Shown piece by piece: positions 16,056 through 26,007 of a stretch of DNA of 64,000 nt. Position 1 is the stretch's first letter; every line of letters starts with the position of its first letter. The stretch comes from Pseudomonadota bacterium (GTDB lineage Bacteria; Pseudomonadota; Alphaproteobacteria; Acetobacterales; Acetobacteraceae). A model generated the notes under the pieces. The model searched no databases, was not told the origin of the DNA, and saw only the letters and a list, made by a program, of their open reading frames with translations. The stretch is taken from positions 38,046-102,045 of the forward strand of contig JAKBCH010000001.1 in assembly GCA_021808055.1 (NCBI GenBank). The letters are read 5' to 3'. The position numbers were made by a program, and so were the translations under genes.

Positions 16056-17185
16056 TCGCGCTGCCAGGCGGCGTAATCCAGGCAGTCATGCTGGCCATTG
16101 CCGCAATCGGTACGTGGGGTTTTCCAGAACCTGATCTGGTCGAAATACGAAGCCGGGGCATTAGCGTGGTATTGCGCGCAGGAGCCGGGCTGCTGGGCGT
16201 CCATCTCCTTGCAGGCCAGGGTGTTGGCCGGGGTTTCACCGAAATAAATCGCCTGCTCGGCCTGCACCTTGGGCGTGGTGACCCAGTTGATCCACTCATA
16301 AGCGCAATTGGGATGCGGAGCTTTGGCGGAGACCATCCAGGTATCGGCCCAGCCGGTGGCACCCTCCTGCGGGATGGTTTCCGCCACCGGTACCTTGGCG
16401 GCCTGCAATGTGTTGGTCTGGTACGGCCAGGCGGCCCCCACCACGGCATCGCCCGAGGTGAAAAGCTGGATTTCGTCCGATGCCAGGGCCCAATATTTCT
16501 TGATAAGCTTGGACTGCGCCTGCAGCAGCGTCACCACGGCATCCATCTGCGTCTGGTTCAGCTCATACGGGTCGGTTATGCCGAGCGAGGGATCTTTCTT
16601 GGAAAGATATAAAGCCGCATCCGCGATCTGGATGGGATTATCCGGCACGGTGATCTTGCCCTTATATTGCGGGTCGTAGATCACCGACCAGGAAGTGGGC
16701 GCGGTAGGAAAAACTTTGGTGTTGTAAAGCAGCGTGTTCGGCCCCCATTCGTAGGAAACGCCGTAATGCACACCCTTCACGGTGTTGAAGGCCGGGCTTT
16801 GCAATTGGGGAATGAAGTTTTTCCAGGCCGGAATGAGCGCCATGTTGATGGGCTGCACATCGTGCCCATAAATGAGCCGCAAAGTGGCGTCACCAGAGGC
16901 GGAGACGACATCGTACTGGTCGCCACCGCCGGAGCGCATCAGCGCCACCATCTCATCCGAGGAGCCTGCATATTTGGCATGGACCTGGCAGCCGGTTGCG
17001 GCCTCGAAAGGTTTTACCCAATCGTCCTGGGCGTAGCCTTCCCACGCCACCACATTCAGGGCGCCTTCGCCCTGGCCGATGGACTGTAAGGGTTCCGCCG
17101 CCGCAACCCCCTGCACGAAAGGCAGAGCCACCGAAACATACAAAGCTAGCTTAGCGAGTTTCCGTTTGAAACCGTTTTTCATCAC
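16034..17185 (-). CDS. Polyamine-type periplasmic binding protein (PotD/YdcS family)
   Basis: 383 residues with an N-terminal signal sequence (to about AAA-EPLQ) and a type 2 binding fold: LNVVAWEGYAQDDWVKPFE, YDVVSASGDATLRL, YGVSYEWGPNTLLYN, GATGWADTWMVS. The C-terminal region contains four to five cysteines (positions in LACKEMD, GSCAQ, RTDCGNGQHDCLD), which would form disulphides in the periplasm. This is more like YdcS than classical PotD, so putrescine, spermidine or a related cation is likely. It overlaps the ATPase gene upstream by four bases. Confidence 0.85.
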   Translation of the reverse strand: MMKNGFKRKLAKLALYVSVALPFVQGVAAAEPLQSIGQGEGALNVVAWEGYAQDDWVKPFEAATGCQVHAKYAGSSDEMVALMRSGGGDQYDVVSASGDATLRLIYGHDVQPINMALIPAWKNFIPQLQSPAFNTVKGVHYGVSYEWGPNTLLYNTKVFPTAPTSWSVIYDPQYKGKITVPDNPIQIADAALYLSKKDPSLGITDPYELNQTQMDAVVTLLQAQSKLIKKYWALASDEIQLFTSGDAVVGAAWPYQTNTLQAAKVPVAETIPQEGATGWADTWMVSAKAPHPNCAYEWINWVTTPKVQAEQAIYFGETPANTLACKEMDAQQPGSCAQYHANAPASYFDQIRFWKTPRTDCGNGQHDCLDYAAWQREWQIIKG

Positions 17186-18237
17186 TGCTCTCCCTTGTTG
17201 TTTTCACCGCCAATGACGGCGCAAGCCGAACGCGGCCACGCCACCGTTACCGAATCCCCCGCCACGAAGCGCAACGCGCCATGCACGGGCACAATGTTGG
17301 CTTCCATAACCTGCATGCTGCTGCCATCTTCCAGCACCACGATGGTGCGCGTGACGGCACCGAGATAAACCGCCTCGCGCACAACGCCGTGACGTTTCTC
17401 GTAACCTTCCGGCACAGCATGGGCGTGCGGCACCAGATGCAGCTTTTCCGGCCGCAGCAGCGTGTTACCCAAAATGTTCGAGGAACCCACGAAATCCGCC
17501 ACGAAGGCACTGGCCGGGCGCTCGTATAAATCGAACGCGGTACCGATCTGCTCGATCTGGCCTTCAGAGAAAACGGCGATGCGGTCTGACATCGAGAGCG
17601 CCTCGTCCTGGTCATGGGTGACGTAGATGAAGGTGATGCCGGTTTCCAACTGCAGGCGTTTCAGCTCCTGCTGCATCTGGTGGCGGAGTTTGAGGTCCAG
17701 CGCGCCCAAAGGTTCATCCAGCAGCAGCACGCGGGGGCGGTTGACCATGGCTCGGGCAAGCGCCACGCGCTGACGCTGGCCGCCGGAAAGCTGGGCGGGT
17801 TTGCGACCCGCAAAATCTGAGAGCTTTACCGCCGCCAGGGCTTTCTCAGCCTCCTTATGTGCCTGCGCTTTTGGCATTTTCTTCGCCCGCAGGCCGTAGG
17901 CGACGTTTTCCACCAGGCTGAGATGGGGAAACAGCGCGTAGTCCTGAAACACGGTGTTCACCGCGCGCTCAAACGGCGGCAGGGCGGCGACATTCTGGCC
18001 ATCCAGCAGGATTTTGCCCTTATCCGGGCGCTCAAACCCCGCGATGAGCCGCAAGGTGGTGGTTTTGCCGGAGCCGGAGGGGCCGAGCAGAGTGAAAAAC
18101 TCTCCCGCATAAACGGTAAGGTCCACCCGCGAGAGGGCGACCGCTGCGCCATAGGTTTTGGCAACGCCTTCAAGCTGTACGATAGGCTGGTTCACCAGCA
18201 CCTCTGCGGTTATAGGGTTGAAGCCTGTATCGTCCAT
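17182..18237 (-). CDS. potA: Polyamine-type ABC importer ATPase (PotA type)
   Basis: About 351 residues. The nucleotide-binding domain has Walker A LLGPSGSGKTTTLRLIAG, Q-loop FQDYALFPHLS, signature LSGGQRQRVALARAM, Walker B VLLLDEPLGALD and switch His in YVTHDQDEA. A C-terminal regulatory TOBE domain follows (about 270-351). ATG at 18237 is preferred; a TTG at 18258 is in frame but sits directly against its purine stretch. First gene of the operon, divergent from the aldehyde dehydrogenase gene with about 135 bases between them that must hold both promoters. Confidence 0.9.
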   Translation of the reverse strand: MDDTGFNPITAEVLVNQPIVQLEGVAKTYGAAVALSRVDLTVYAGEFFTLLGPSGSGKTTTLRLIAGFERPDKGKILLDGQNVAALPPFERAVNTVFQDYALFPHLSLVENVAYGLRAKKMPKAQAHKEAEKALAAVKLSDFAGRKPAQLSGGQRQRVALARAMVNRPRVLLLDEPLGALDLKLRHQMQQELKRLQLETGITFIYVTHDQDEALSMSDRIAVFSEGQIEQIGTAFDLYERPASAFVADFVGSSNILGNTLLRPEKLHLVPHAHAVPEGYEKRHGVVREAVYLGAVTRTIVVLEDGSSMQVMEANIVPVHGALRFVAGDSVTVAWPRSACAVIGGENNKGEQ

Positions 18238-18372
18238 ATTCGCAGGATTGCCACGCAACCCCCTCGGTTTTGTTGACCTCTGAGCACAGCCTCCGCCTGC
18301 TGTATTCCAAGGTCAACAGTTTTTACCGGAGGGGGCGCATAATACTAGAAAGCCCTATCAGTGAGGAGTGCC

Positions 18373-19800
18373 ATGCCTGATCATCTGAAATTCTACATCA
18401 ACGGCGAATGGGTGAACCCCGTGGCGCCAAACCGCATTGCGGTTATCGACCCCTCGACCGAGGAGGCCTTCACCGAAATTTCCGGTGGCGCCAAGGCCGA
18501 TGTGGACAAAGCCGTGGCCGCCGCGAAAGAGGCTTTCAAGAGCTATTCCCGCTTTTCCCAGAAAGAACGGCTGCAACTGCTGGAAGCGTGCCTGGCTGAA
18601 TATAACAAACGCTACGACGACATTGCCGAGGCGTGTGCCAAGGAAATGGGCGCGCCGATTGCCTTTGCCAAAGAGGCGCAGGCCTGGGTGGGGCAGAAGC
18701 ATTTCGAGGCGACGATCGAGAAGCTGAAAACCTTTAAATTCACCGAGCAACGCGGCACCACCATGGTGGTGAAGGAGCCGATTGGCGTTTGCGGGCTTAT
18801 CACCCCTTGGAACTGGCCGCTGAACCAGATTGTGTGCAAGGTGGCCCCGGCTTTGGCCACGGGCTGCACCATGGTGCTGAAGCCTTCCGAAATTGCGCCG
18901 ATAAACGGGCTGATTTTTGCTGAGGTGATGCACGCGGCGGGCGTACCCAAAGGCGTGTTCAACCTCGTCAACGGCACCGGGCCGGATGTGGGCCAGGTTT
19001 TGGCCGGGCACCCGGATGTGGACATGATGAGCTTCACCGGTTCCACCCGTGCGGGCATTATCGTGGCGCGCGAGGCGGCAGCGACAGTGAAGCGCGTGTG
19101 CCAGGAGCTTGGTGGGAAATCTGCCAATATTCTGCTGGAAGATGTGGATTTGGACCATGCGGTGCGCCAGGGCATTGGCGTGTGCTTTATCAATACCGGG
19201 CAGAGCTGCGATGCCGGCACACGGATGCTGGTGCCAGCCAAATTGCATGACGAGGCGGTGAGGATTGCGGCGGACGAGGCGAACAAGCAGACCCCCGGCC
19301 CGGCTTTTGCCGAAGGTACTGTGCTAGGGCCGCTGGTGAGCCAGATGCAGTGGGACAAAGTGCAGAAAATGATCAAGGCCGGGATTGATGAAGGGGCGAC
19401 ACTTGCCTGCGGCGGGCTGGGGCGGCCAGCCGGGCTGAACAAGGGGTATTTTGCCAAACCCACCGTGTTCGGCAACGTGAAACCGGGCATGACGATTGAG
19501 AAGGAAGAGATTTTTGGGCCGGTGCTTTCCATTGTGCCGTATGACACGCTGGAAGAGGCGATAGAGATTGCCAACGACACTGTGTATGGCCTGGCCGCCT
19601 ATGTGCAGGGCAAGGATATTGCGAAAGTACGTGATGTGGCCTCGAAGATGCGGGCCGGATCGGTATATGTGAACTACCCGGATATGGATTTCTTCTCGTC
19701 CTTTGGCGGGTATAAGCAGTCCGGCAACGGGCGGGAATATGCCGATTGGGCGATGCATGATTTCTTGGAGATTAAGAGCATCGTGGGGTATGGGGGGTAG
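18373..19800 (+). CDS. NAD(P)-dependent aldehyde dehydrogenase
   Basis: About 475 residues of the ALDH superfamily. Visible motifs are the NAD-site TPWNWPLNQI, the general-base Glu in CQELGGKSANI, and the nucleophile Cys in INTGQSCDAGTRM, then EEIFGPVLS and the C-terminal SGNGREYADW. Start ATG 18373 has GAGGAG at 18363-18368 in front. Family members oxidise aldehydes such as aminoaldehydes from amine breakdown. Being divergent from a polyamine importer, oxidation of an aminoaldehyde is a sensible guess, but the substrate cannot be read from sequence. Confidence 0.9.
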   Translation: MPDHLKFYINGEWVNPVAPNRIAVIDPSTEEAFTEISGGAKADVDKAVAAAKEAFKSYSRFSQKERLQLLEACLAEYNKRYDDIAEACAKEMGAPIAFAKEAQAWVGQKHFEATIEKLKTFKFTEQRGTTMVVKEPIGVCGLITPWNWPLNQIVCKVAPALATGCTMVLKPSEIAPINGLIFAEVMHAAGVPKGVFNLVNGTGPDVGQVLAGHPDVDMMSFTGSTRAGIIVAREAAATVKRVCQELGGKSANILLEDVDLDHAVRQGIGVCFINTGQSCDAGTRMLVPAKLHDEAVRIAADEANKQTPGPAFAEGTVLGPLVSQMQWDKVQKMIKAGIDEGATLACGGLGRPAGLNKGYFAKPTVFGNVKPGMTIEKEEIFGPVLSIVPYDTLEEAIEIANDTVYGLAAYVQGKDIAKVRDVASKMRAGSVYVNYPDMDFFSSFGGYKQSGNGREYADWAMHDFLEIKSIVGYGG

Positions 19801-19828
19801 GTTTTTGCTCCTGGCTTTATAATGAAAC

Positions 19829-19853
19829 GGGGCCGAACCTATGGTTCGGCCCC
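19829..19853. terminator. Strong terminator hairpin
   Basis: GGGGCCGAACC (19829-19839) and GGTTCGGCCCC (19843-19853) form a perfect 11-bp stem with a three-base loop, followed by TTATT. It ends the aldehyde dehydrogenase transcript and lies just beyond the stop of the convergent SIR2 gene. Confidence 0.88.
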
Positions 19854-19879
19854 TTATTGATTTCGGCTCTCCAAAAACC

Positions 19880-21268
19880 TTAGTCTTGTATTATTTGATA
19901 GGACTGACCATCCCTTACCTTTGACAAAAGCAAAACTGCTTCTTCAGAATACTTATCAAGTCGCGTTTTATTCCACATCTCTTTTCTATGATAAATATTA
20001 TCTGAAGCCTTCATGTCCCACCCCGATTCTGCCTTCAGCTGTCCAATCAACCTATTCGCTAAGTGCCACGAGGTTGCTCCCAATTTTTCGCCCAACTGAG
20101 TAGCGCTATATTTGTAATGAGCCGAAGTCGCAGAGTAATCTTTGATATGTGCGATTCCAAAAAGCTTGGCAAATGCCGTGGAGTTCTCTACACTGCTGTT
20201 CAACATTTGAAAATCAGCTTCGACTGTTGCCTTCGGAATATCATGGCGAACTAACTCATAAGAACGCGCTAGTAACGCCCGCAGAACTCGAGGATTCACA
20301 TCATTCATAATTGGATTTGCTGCGAATGCGTTAAACACCCAGTCAAACTGTTTCGCTTCAATCAACTTGACACGTACAGATCGTCCCTCTTCGGTGGCAA
20401 TCACCTTTTCGTGCGGAGGATTAGAATCATCTGTCAAAGACGGGTTCCATTCAAGAATATAGACATTTGGTATAACTCCACCTTTTTCCGGGAGAGCTTC
20501 ATCAATATCTGAAAGGATTGCCCGAATATTTGGGTCCGTGGCGCTATAGCCAATAAATATCAAAGGGTGCTCATTGAAGAATGTCAGCAGTTTGGCGCTC
20601 AGAAATTTCTTCTTTTTTAGAAACGAATCATAGTCTGAAGCCGTAAAAACAAGCCCTGGAAACTCGCTAACACATCCATGTATTTTGAATATTTCCCCAA
20701 TAGATATTGGCTGCCCTTTGAGAATATGTTGACCAATAACCGGTGTTAAATCTAGGAAGATTGCCTCAACCATTTGATCATAATTTGTTGTTATAATCGC
20801 ATGGGGCTTAATGGCCTGCAACGCAGTTATTTCTTCAGCATATCCATTTGCTTTTATCTCTTCCAAACCATTTGGCATAATTTCTTTAAGATGCTGTGCG
20901 ATTTTGAATTTAAGATAAGAAGAAGCCTCAACATTTTCCTTATACAGCTCATCTGGAAATTCATTTTTTCCTGATGACCAAGCCCATTCCTGATATTTTT
21001 TTGAAAACTCCTCCCCGATAGCCATCGGAGAGCTGAAAAGCTGTTTATAAAAACCCAACCCTTTATCAATCAGCAAACAAGATTCTGCCAAAAAGCTAAG
21101 CAATTCCTCCCAATTCGGCGCACCTACATATCGCTTAGAAAGTCCTGAGCCAATAAATAAAATTGGTTGAGAGCCAAGCTGCTGGACAGTTTCGGCGATA
21201 TCTTCGGCAATCTCCTCCATGTACCTTTGGTAGCGCAGTTTACCCTCGTCGCTGCTTATGCCCGGCAT
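19880..21268 (-). CDS. SIR2-domain protein, probable single-gene antiphage effector
   Basis: 462 residues. Residues about 35-290 form a SIR2-like NAD-processing domain: FIGSGLSKR (38-46), TTNYD (160-164, with the family's Asn and Asp), KIHG with H198, and FIGYSATDPNIRAIL (238-252). Such domains in bacterial defence proteins deplete NAD+ on infection. Residues about 300-462 are not recognised; the part around 375-440 (YSATQLGEKLGATSWHLANR) could be a winged-helix segment. No partner gene (Argonaute, HerA, TIR or Thoeris-like) is adjacent. The gene is AT-rich against GC-rich housekeeping neighbours, which suggests recent transfer. NADase activity and defence role are inferred from the domain. 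Confidence 0.75.
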   Translation of the reverse strand: MPGISSDEGKLRYQRYMEEIAEDIAETVQQLGSQPILFIGSGLSKRYVGAPNWEELLSFLAESCLLIDKGLGFYKQLFSSPMAIGEEFSKKYQEWAWSSGKNEFPDELYKENVEASSYLKFKIAQHLKEIMPNGLEEIKANGYAEEITALQAIKPHAIITTNYDQMVEAIFLDLTPVIGQHILKGQPISIGEIFKIHGCVSEFPGLVFTASDYDSFLKKKKFLSAKLLTFFNEHPLIFIGYSATDPNIRAILSDIDEALPEKGGVIPNVYILEWNPSLTDDSNPPHEKVIATEEGRSVRVKLIEAKQFDWVFNAFAANPIMNDVNPRVLRALLARSYELVRHDIPKATVEADFQMLNSSVENSTAFAKLFGIAHIKDYSATSAHYKYSATQLGEKLGATSWHLANRLIGQLKAESGWDMKASDNIYHRKEMWNKTRLDKYSEEAVLLLSKVRDGQSYQIIQD

Positions 21269-21466
21269 TTACCAAATCTCCTTTGAACCATCCCGAATCT
21301 AGATTTCAAGCACTATAAGCTTTTTGTAACGACCGCCTATCACCAAGCCCCCATCGAATAGCGTCCACCACCTTGCCCTTCCCCCCAATCCCGGCCTAAC
21401 CTCCCCCTTATCAGAGGAAAATCGCCGACCACGGGGACTAAAATACACCGGGCGGGGGACCAAAAT

Positions 21467-22492
21467 ATGGGTTTTATAGCGGGGCGGGATGCCCAGGTGG
21501 CGTTATGCGCCACGGCGGGGCTGCTGCCTTTATTGAAGGGGCTGGGCACGGATGCGGACCGGATTTTCGGCCCCGCAGGCATTGATGCGGCCCATTTGAA
21601 CGCCAGCAGCGAGGGCGGGCTTGCTCTTTCTGCTTATGTAGACGTGATGGAGCGCGCGGCAGAACTCTCTGGCCGATCGGATTTCGGGCTGCTTTATGGG
21701 CGCAGCTTTCCGGCTTCCTGCCATGGGCTGGTGGGGGATCTGGCGTTGGCCGCCCCCAGCATCGGCATGGCATTGCGGCAATTTACCGATTTGTTCCCCC
21801 TGCACCAGGAAGCCAGCGAGGCCCGGCTGGCGGAGGAATCTGGCCTGCTGCGGCTGGAATACCGGATTCTGGACTGGCGGATTTTTGAGCGAAGGCAGGA
21901 CGCAGAGCTGACCATCGCGATGTTCCAGAATCTGTTGCGGGAAGCCTATGGCCCCGGTTTCCGCCCCGTGGAGGTGCATTTTGAGCACCCGGTGCCGGAT
22001 GATTGCACCACGCATGAAGCGGTGTTTGCCGCCCCGGTGTTCTTCGGCCAGCGCACCAACGCGATTGTTTTTGAACCGCAAGACCTCTCCCGCCGGATGC
22101 CGGGGGCGGATGCGGCGCGGTTTGCCAGGCTGGCGGCGGAGGCTTACCGGCGGCGGCTGCCGCATGGGAGGGTGCCGCTGGAAGCCAGGGTGCGGGCGGA
22201 AATACGCTCCCGCCTGCCGGATGGCTCGCCGCCTATATTAGAGGTGGCGGAGGCGCTGGGCCTGGCGCGCTGGACGCTGCAGCGCCGCCTGAACGATATG
22301 GGGCTGAGCTATGCCGAGGCGGTGCAGGATGTGCGCAAAACCCTGGCGGAGAGCTATCTGCGGCAGCCGCATTTGAGCATTTCCGGCATCGCGCAGCTTT
22401 TGGGCTATGCGGAGTTAAGCCCGTTTTCCCGCGCGTGCCACCGCTGGTTTGGCGCCTCGCCTGAGCGAATGCGGCAAAAGCACTTGACTTGA
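21467..22492 (+). CDS. AraC-family transcriptional regulator
   Basis: 341 residues. An N-terminal Arabinose_bd-type sensor domain (about 20-210) is followed by a C-terminal AraC double helix-turn-helix (about 240-335; VAEALGLARWTLQRRLNDMG, ISGIAQLLGYAELSPFSRACHRWFG). This arrangement is that of the OruR/ArgR-like subgroup. Its target is unknown; it stands between the SIR2 gene and ffh with nothing obviously coregulated. ATG at 21467. Confidence 0.88.
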   Translation: MGFIAGRDAQVALCATAGLLPLLKGLGTDADRIFGPAGIDAAHLNASSEGGLALSAYVDVMERAAELSGRSDFGLLYGRSFPASCHGLVGDLALAAPSIGMALRQFTDLFPLHQEASEARLAEESGLLRLEYRILDWRIFERRQDAELTIAMFQNLLREAYGPGFRPVEVHFEHPVPDDCTTHEAVFAAPVFFGQRTNAIVFEPQDLSRRMPGADAARFARLAAEAYRRRLPHGRVPLEARVRAEIRSRLPDGSPPILEVAEALGLARWTLQRRLNDMGLSYAEAVQDVRKTLAESYLRQPHLSISGIAQLLGYAELSPFSRACHRWFGASPERMRQKHLT

Positions 22493-22597
22493 GGGGCTGA
22501 GGGGCGCATCCGCTGCCCTTAAGTTAAGCCGCCGTGCTGCGAGGGTTCGCACCACGGCGCGTTTTGCGTTGTTTAGTGCCTTGTGGGGTGTTTAGCC

Positions 22598-23971
22598 ATG
22601 TTCGACAATCTGTCGGGCAAATTCGGGGAGATTTTCGACAAGCTTCGCCGCCGCGGGGCGCTGTCTGAATCTGACGTGAACGACGCGCTGCGGGAGATCC
22701 GCCTGGCGTTGCTGGATGCCGACGTGGCGCTGCCGGTGGTGAAGGATTTCATCGCCAATGTGCGGGAGAAGGCGGTGGGCGCGGAAGTGCTGCGCTCCGT
22801 TTCCCCCGGCCAGATGGTGGTGAAGATTGTTAACGACGCGCTGATTGAGGCGCTGGGCGGCGTTGCGGTGCCGCTGAACATGCTGGCCCCTGCCCCGCTG
22901 CCGATTTTGATGGTGGGTTTGCAGGGCTCGGGCAAGACCACGACCTCCGGGAAGATCGCGCTTCGCTTACGCACCCGTGAGCGCAAGAAAGTGCTGCTGG
23001 CGAGTTTGGATACGCAGCGCCCCGCCGCACAGTTGCAGCTTGAGCAACTGGCAAGCCGTGCGGAGGTGGGCAGCCTGCCGATTATCGCCGGGCAGACGCC
23101 GTTGCAGATTGCCCACCGGGCGATGGATACGGCACGGCGCGAATCCTACGACGTGGTGATTCTGGACACCGCCGGGCGCTTGTCCATCGACCTGGCGTTG
23201 ATGGAAGAGGTGAAGGCGATCCGTGCCGCGGTTTCCCCGGTGGAAACGCTGCTGGTGGTGGACGCGATGACCGGCCAGGACGCAGTGACCACGGCCACCG
23301 CGTTTAACGAGGCGGTGAACATTACCGGCATCGTGATGACGCGGCTGGATGGCGATGCACGGGGTGGTGCGGCTTTGTCCATGCGCGCTGTCACCGGCGC
23401 GCCGATCAAGCTGATCGGCCAGGGCGAGAAGCTGGATGCGCTGGATGAATTCAACCCGGAGCGGATCGCCGGGCGCATTCTGGGCATGGGCGATATCGTC
23501 GGGCTGGTGGAGAAAGCCGCCGAGACAATCGACAAGGTCGAGGCCGAGAAGCTCGCCAAGAAGATGGCGAAGGGCAAGTTCGACCTGGATGATTATGCTG
23601 CCCAGTTGAAGCAGATTTCCAAGATGGGCTCGCTTTCCGGCATTCTCGGGATGCTGCCGGGCATCGGCAAGATGAAGCAGCAGATTGAGAACGCGAATTT
23701 GGACCAGAGCGTGTTCAAGCGCCACATCGCCATTATCAGCTCGATGACGGCGGCGGAGCGGCGCGCACCCGATATTATGAAGGCCAGCCGCAAAAAGCGC
23801 GTGGCGGCGGGTTCCGGCACTTCCGTACAGGATGTGAACAAGCTGCTGAAGCAGTTCGACGATATGTCGACCATGATGAAGCGGATGAACAAGATGGGCG
23901 GGGCGGAGGCGATGATGCGCCAGATGCAAGCCGCCATGGGCGGCCCAAAAGGCGGCCGCAAACCTTTTTGA
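22598..23971 (+). CDS. ffh: Signal recognition particle protein Ffh
   Basis: About 457 residues: N domain, G domain with GTP-binding GLQGSGKTTTSGK, DTQRPAA, DTAGRL and TRLDGDARGG, and the methionine-rich M domain at the C-terminus (MSTMMKRMNKMGGAEAMMRQM) that binds SRP RNA and signal peptides. ATG at 22598 is preferred to the GTG at 22583. It opens the conserved block ffh-rpsP-rimM-trmD-rplS. Confidence 0.96.
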   Translation: MFDNLSGKFGEIFDKLRRRGALSESDVNDALREIRLALLDADVALPVVKDFIANVREKAVGAEVLRSVSPGQMVVKIVNDALIEALGGVAVPLNMLAPAPLPILMVGLQGSGKTTTSGKIALRLRTRERKKVLLASLDTQRPAAQLQLEQLASRAEVGSLPIIAGQTPLQIAHRAMDTARRESYDVVILDTAGRLSIDLALMEEVKAIRAAVSPVETLLVVDAMTGQDAVTTATAFNEAVNITGIVMTRLDGDARGGAALSMRAVTGAPIKLIGQGEKLDALDEFNPERIAGRILGMGDIVGLVEKAAETIDKVEAEKLAKKMAKGKFDLDDYAAQLKQISKMGSLSGILGMLPGIGKMKQQIENANLDQSVFKRHIAIISSMTAAERRAPDIMKASRKKRVAAGSGTSVQDVNKLLKQFDDMSTMMKRMNKMGGAEAMMRQMQAAMGGPKGGRKPF

Positions 23972-23997
23972 TTTTTTGATTTAACGAAGGAGTTACT

Positions 23998-24345
23998 ATG
24001 TCTGTTAAAATTCGTCTTTCCCGCGCAGGTGCCAAGAAGCGCCCGTTTTATCATATCGTGATCGCCGACGTGAACGCGCCGCGCGATGGCAAGTTTATTG
24101 AGCGCGTGGGCACCTATAACCCGATGCTGCCCTCTGACCATGCCGACCGCGTGACGCTGAAGACCGAGCGCCTGCAATACTGGATTGGCAATGGCGCGCA
24201 GGCGACCGACCGCGTGGCCCGCTTTCTGGCGAAGGCCGAGCTGATCAAGGCGCCGGTTTATGCCGAGCAGCCGAAGCAGGCGCTGCCGAAGAAGAAGGCC
24301 CAGGAGCGCGCCGCCGCCAAGGCCAAAGCCGAAGCCGCCGCTTAA
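23998..24345 (+). CDS. rpsP: 30S ribosomal protein S16
   Basis: 115 residues; the first 80 match S16 ([31 protein letters not shown]), followed by an Ala/Lys-rich tail common in alphaproteobacteria. A ribosome binding site AAGGAG lies at 23987-23992. S16 is a primary binder of 16S rRNA. It sits between ffh and rimM. Confidence 0.96.
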   Translation: MSVKIRLSRAGAKKRPFYHIVIADVNAPRDGKFIERVGTYNPMLPSDHADRVTLKTERLQYWIGNGAQATDRVARFLAKAELIKAPVYAEQPKQALPKKKAQERAAAKAKAEAAA

Positions 24346-24358
24346 TCCATAGGGCGTT

Positions 24359-24880
24359 GTGGAAGACCGGTTGATCCTGATGGGCGTGATTGGCAAGCCG
24401 CATGGCGTGCGCGGGCAACTGCGCGTGCATTGCTACGGGGAGGAGCCTGAGCTTCTTGCCGCGCATTTGCTGGTGGATGCCAAGGGGCGACAGTTTGCGC
24501 TCGAATGGGCGCATGACAACATCGCCTGGATCAGCACGGTTATGAACGGCAAGCCGCACCGCATCACCGACCGCGACGAAGCCGCGCGCCTCACCAATGC
24601 CGAGCTGTTCCTGCCTCGCTCCGTTTTGCCGGAGGCCGAGGCGGAAGAGTTCTACCTGGCTGATCTGATTGGGCTCGCAGCCCATGATGAAAGCGGCAAA
24701 ATGATCGGCAAGGTGGCGAATGTGCTGGATTATGGCGGCGGGGCCAGTTTGGAGCTAGCACCAGGCGGGCGGTTAATTCCGTTTACCAAGGCATGCGTGC
24801 CGCAGGTGCGGATTGCCGACGGCTATGTGGTGGTAAACCCGCCCGCCGAGGTGGAAGCCAAGGAAGAGCCAAGCGAATGA
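24359..24880 (+). CDS. rimM: Ribosome maturation factor RimM
   Basis: 173 residues with the N-terminal RimM domain ([18 protein letters not shown]) and a C-terminal PRC-barrel ([29 protein letters not shown]). RimM helps assemble the 30S head and binds S19. GTG start at 24359 with AGGG just before. The stop overlaps the trmD start by four bases. Confidence 0.95.
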   Translation: MEDRLILMGVIGKPHGVRGQLRVHCYGEEPELLAAHLLVDAKGRQFALEWAHDNIAWISTVMNGKPHRITDRDEAARLTNAELFLPRSVLPEAEAEEFYLADLIGLAAHDESGKMIGKVANVLDYGGGASLELAPGGRLIPFTKACVPQVRIADGYVVVNPPAEVEAKEEPSE

Positions 24881-25578
24881 GCTGGCGGGCTGACATCCTG
24901 ACGCTTTTCCCCGCCATGTTTCCGGGGCCTTTGGGCGAAAGCCTGGCGGGCCGGGCGCTGGAGGCTGGCACCTGGAGCCTGAAGGTCACGGATATACGTG
25001 ATTTTGGGCTGGGGCGGCACCGCGCGGTGGACGACACGCCCTTTGGCGGCGGTGCCGGCATGGTGCTGCGACCGGATGTGGTGGATGCCGCCATCGGCTC
25101 CGTGCAGGATGAGCGCCCGTTGATCTTCGTAACGCCGCGCGGCAAGCCGCTGAGCCAGGCCCGTGTGCGGGCACTGGCGGCAGGGCCGGGAGCGATCCTG
25201 GTCTGTGGCCGGTTCGAAGGGTTCGACCAGCGTGTGATCGAAGCCAGAGGCTGCGAGGAGATCAGCATCGGAGATTACGTGCTCTCCGGTGGGGAGCTGC
25301 CCGCTCTGGTGCTGCTGGATGCGGTGATCCGCCTGCTGCCTGGCGTGATGGGCCATGCGGAGAGCGGGGTGGAGGAAAGTTTCTCTGACGCCCTGCTGGA
25401 ATATCCGCATTACACCCGCCCTGCCCTGTGGGATGGCCGCGCCGTGCCGGAGGTGCTGACCCAGGGCAACCACGCCGCCATCGCAGAGTGGCGCAAGCGC
25501 CAAGCCATTGCCGCCACGCAAAGCCGAAGACCTGACCTTTACGCCCAATATATTGCAACCGGCGCAAGCGCGCCTTAA
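24877..25578 (+). CDS. trmD: tRNA (guanine-N1)-methyltransferase TrmD
   Basis: About 233 residues. TrmD (SPOUT) motifs are visible: [68 protein letters not shown] with the trefoil-knot SAM site. It methylates G37 in tRNAs reading CNN codons and so prevents frameshifting. Start at 24877 is set by the ATGA overlap with rimM; the open frame upstream is inside rimM. Confidence 0.96.
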   Translation: MSWRADILTLFPAMFPGPLGESLAGRALEAGTWSLKVTDIRDFGLGRHRAVDDTPFGGGAGMVLRPDVVDAAIGSVQDERPLIFVTPRGKPLSQARVRALAAGPGAILVCGRFEGFDQRVIEARGCEEISIGDYVLSGGELPALVLLDAVIRLLPGVMGHAESGVEESFSDALLEYPHYTRPALWDGRAVPEVLTQGNHAAIAEWRKRQAIAATQSRRPDLYAQYIATGASAP

Positions 25579-25606
25579 ACACCCATTTCCAGAAGGACAT
25601 TAACCC

Positions 25607-25999
25607 ATGAACATCATCCAGCAGATTGATGCCGAGCAGATTGCGAAGCTGACCGAGAGCAAGAAAATCCCGACCTTCGCCCCCGGCGATACGCTGCGCG
25701 TGAACGTGACCGTGAAGGAAGGCGAGCGCTCCCGTATTCAGGCTTTTGAAGGCCTGTGCATCGCGCGCTCCAACCGTGGCATCAACTCCTCCTTCACCGT
25801 GCGGAAAATTTCCTATGGTGAGGGTGTGGAGCGCGTGTTCCCGCTTTACGCGCCGATCATCGCCGAGATTAACGTGATCCGCCGTGGCGATGTGCGCCGC
25901 GCCAAGCTGTATTACCTGCGCGGCCGCCGCGGCAAATCTGCCCGCATTGCGGAGAAGGCCCGCGAAGTGGTGACCGCCGCGAACGCCGCCACCAAGTAA
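25607..25999 (+). CDS. rplS: 50S ribosomal protein L19
   Basis: 130 residues matching L19: [60 protein letters not shown]. The protein lies at the subunit interface. AGAAGGA sits 10 bases before the ATG. It closes the ribosomal block before the leucine genes. Confidence 0.97.
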   Translation: MNIIQQIDAEQIAKLTESKKIPTFAPGDTLRVNVTVKEGERSRIQAFEGLCIARSNRGINSSFTVRKISYGEGVERVFPLYAPIIAEINVIRRGDVRRAKLYYLRGRRGKSARIAEKAREVVTAANAATK

Positions 26000-26007
26000 G
26001 CAGGGTT

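Noticed and set aside
18358..19248. 296-residue open frame antisense to the aldehyde dehydrogenase
   Set aside because: Shadow of a well supported enzyme.
22500..22597. Small SRP RNA gene before ffh
   Set aside because: A modest hairpin is present but the conserved GGAAGCA-type loop sequence of SRP RNA is not visible.
22967..23929. 320-residue open frame antisense to ffh
   Set aside because: His/Arg-rich low-complexity translation, opposite a clear ffh gene.
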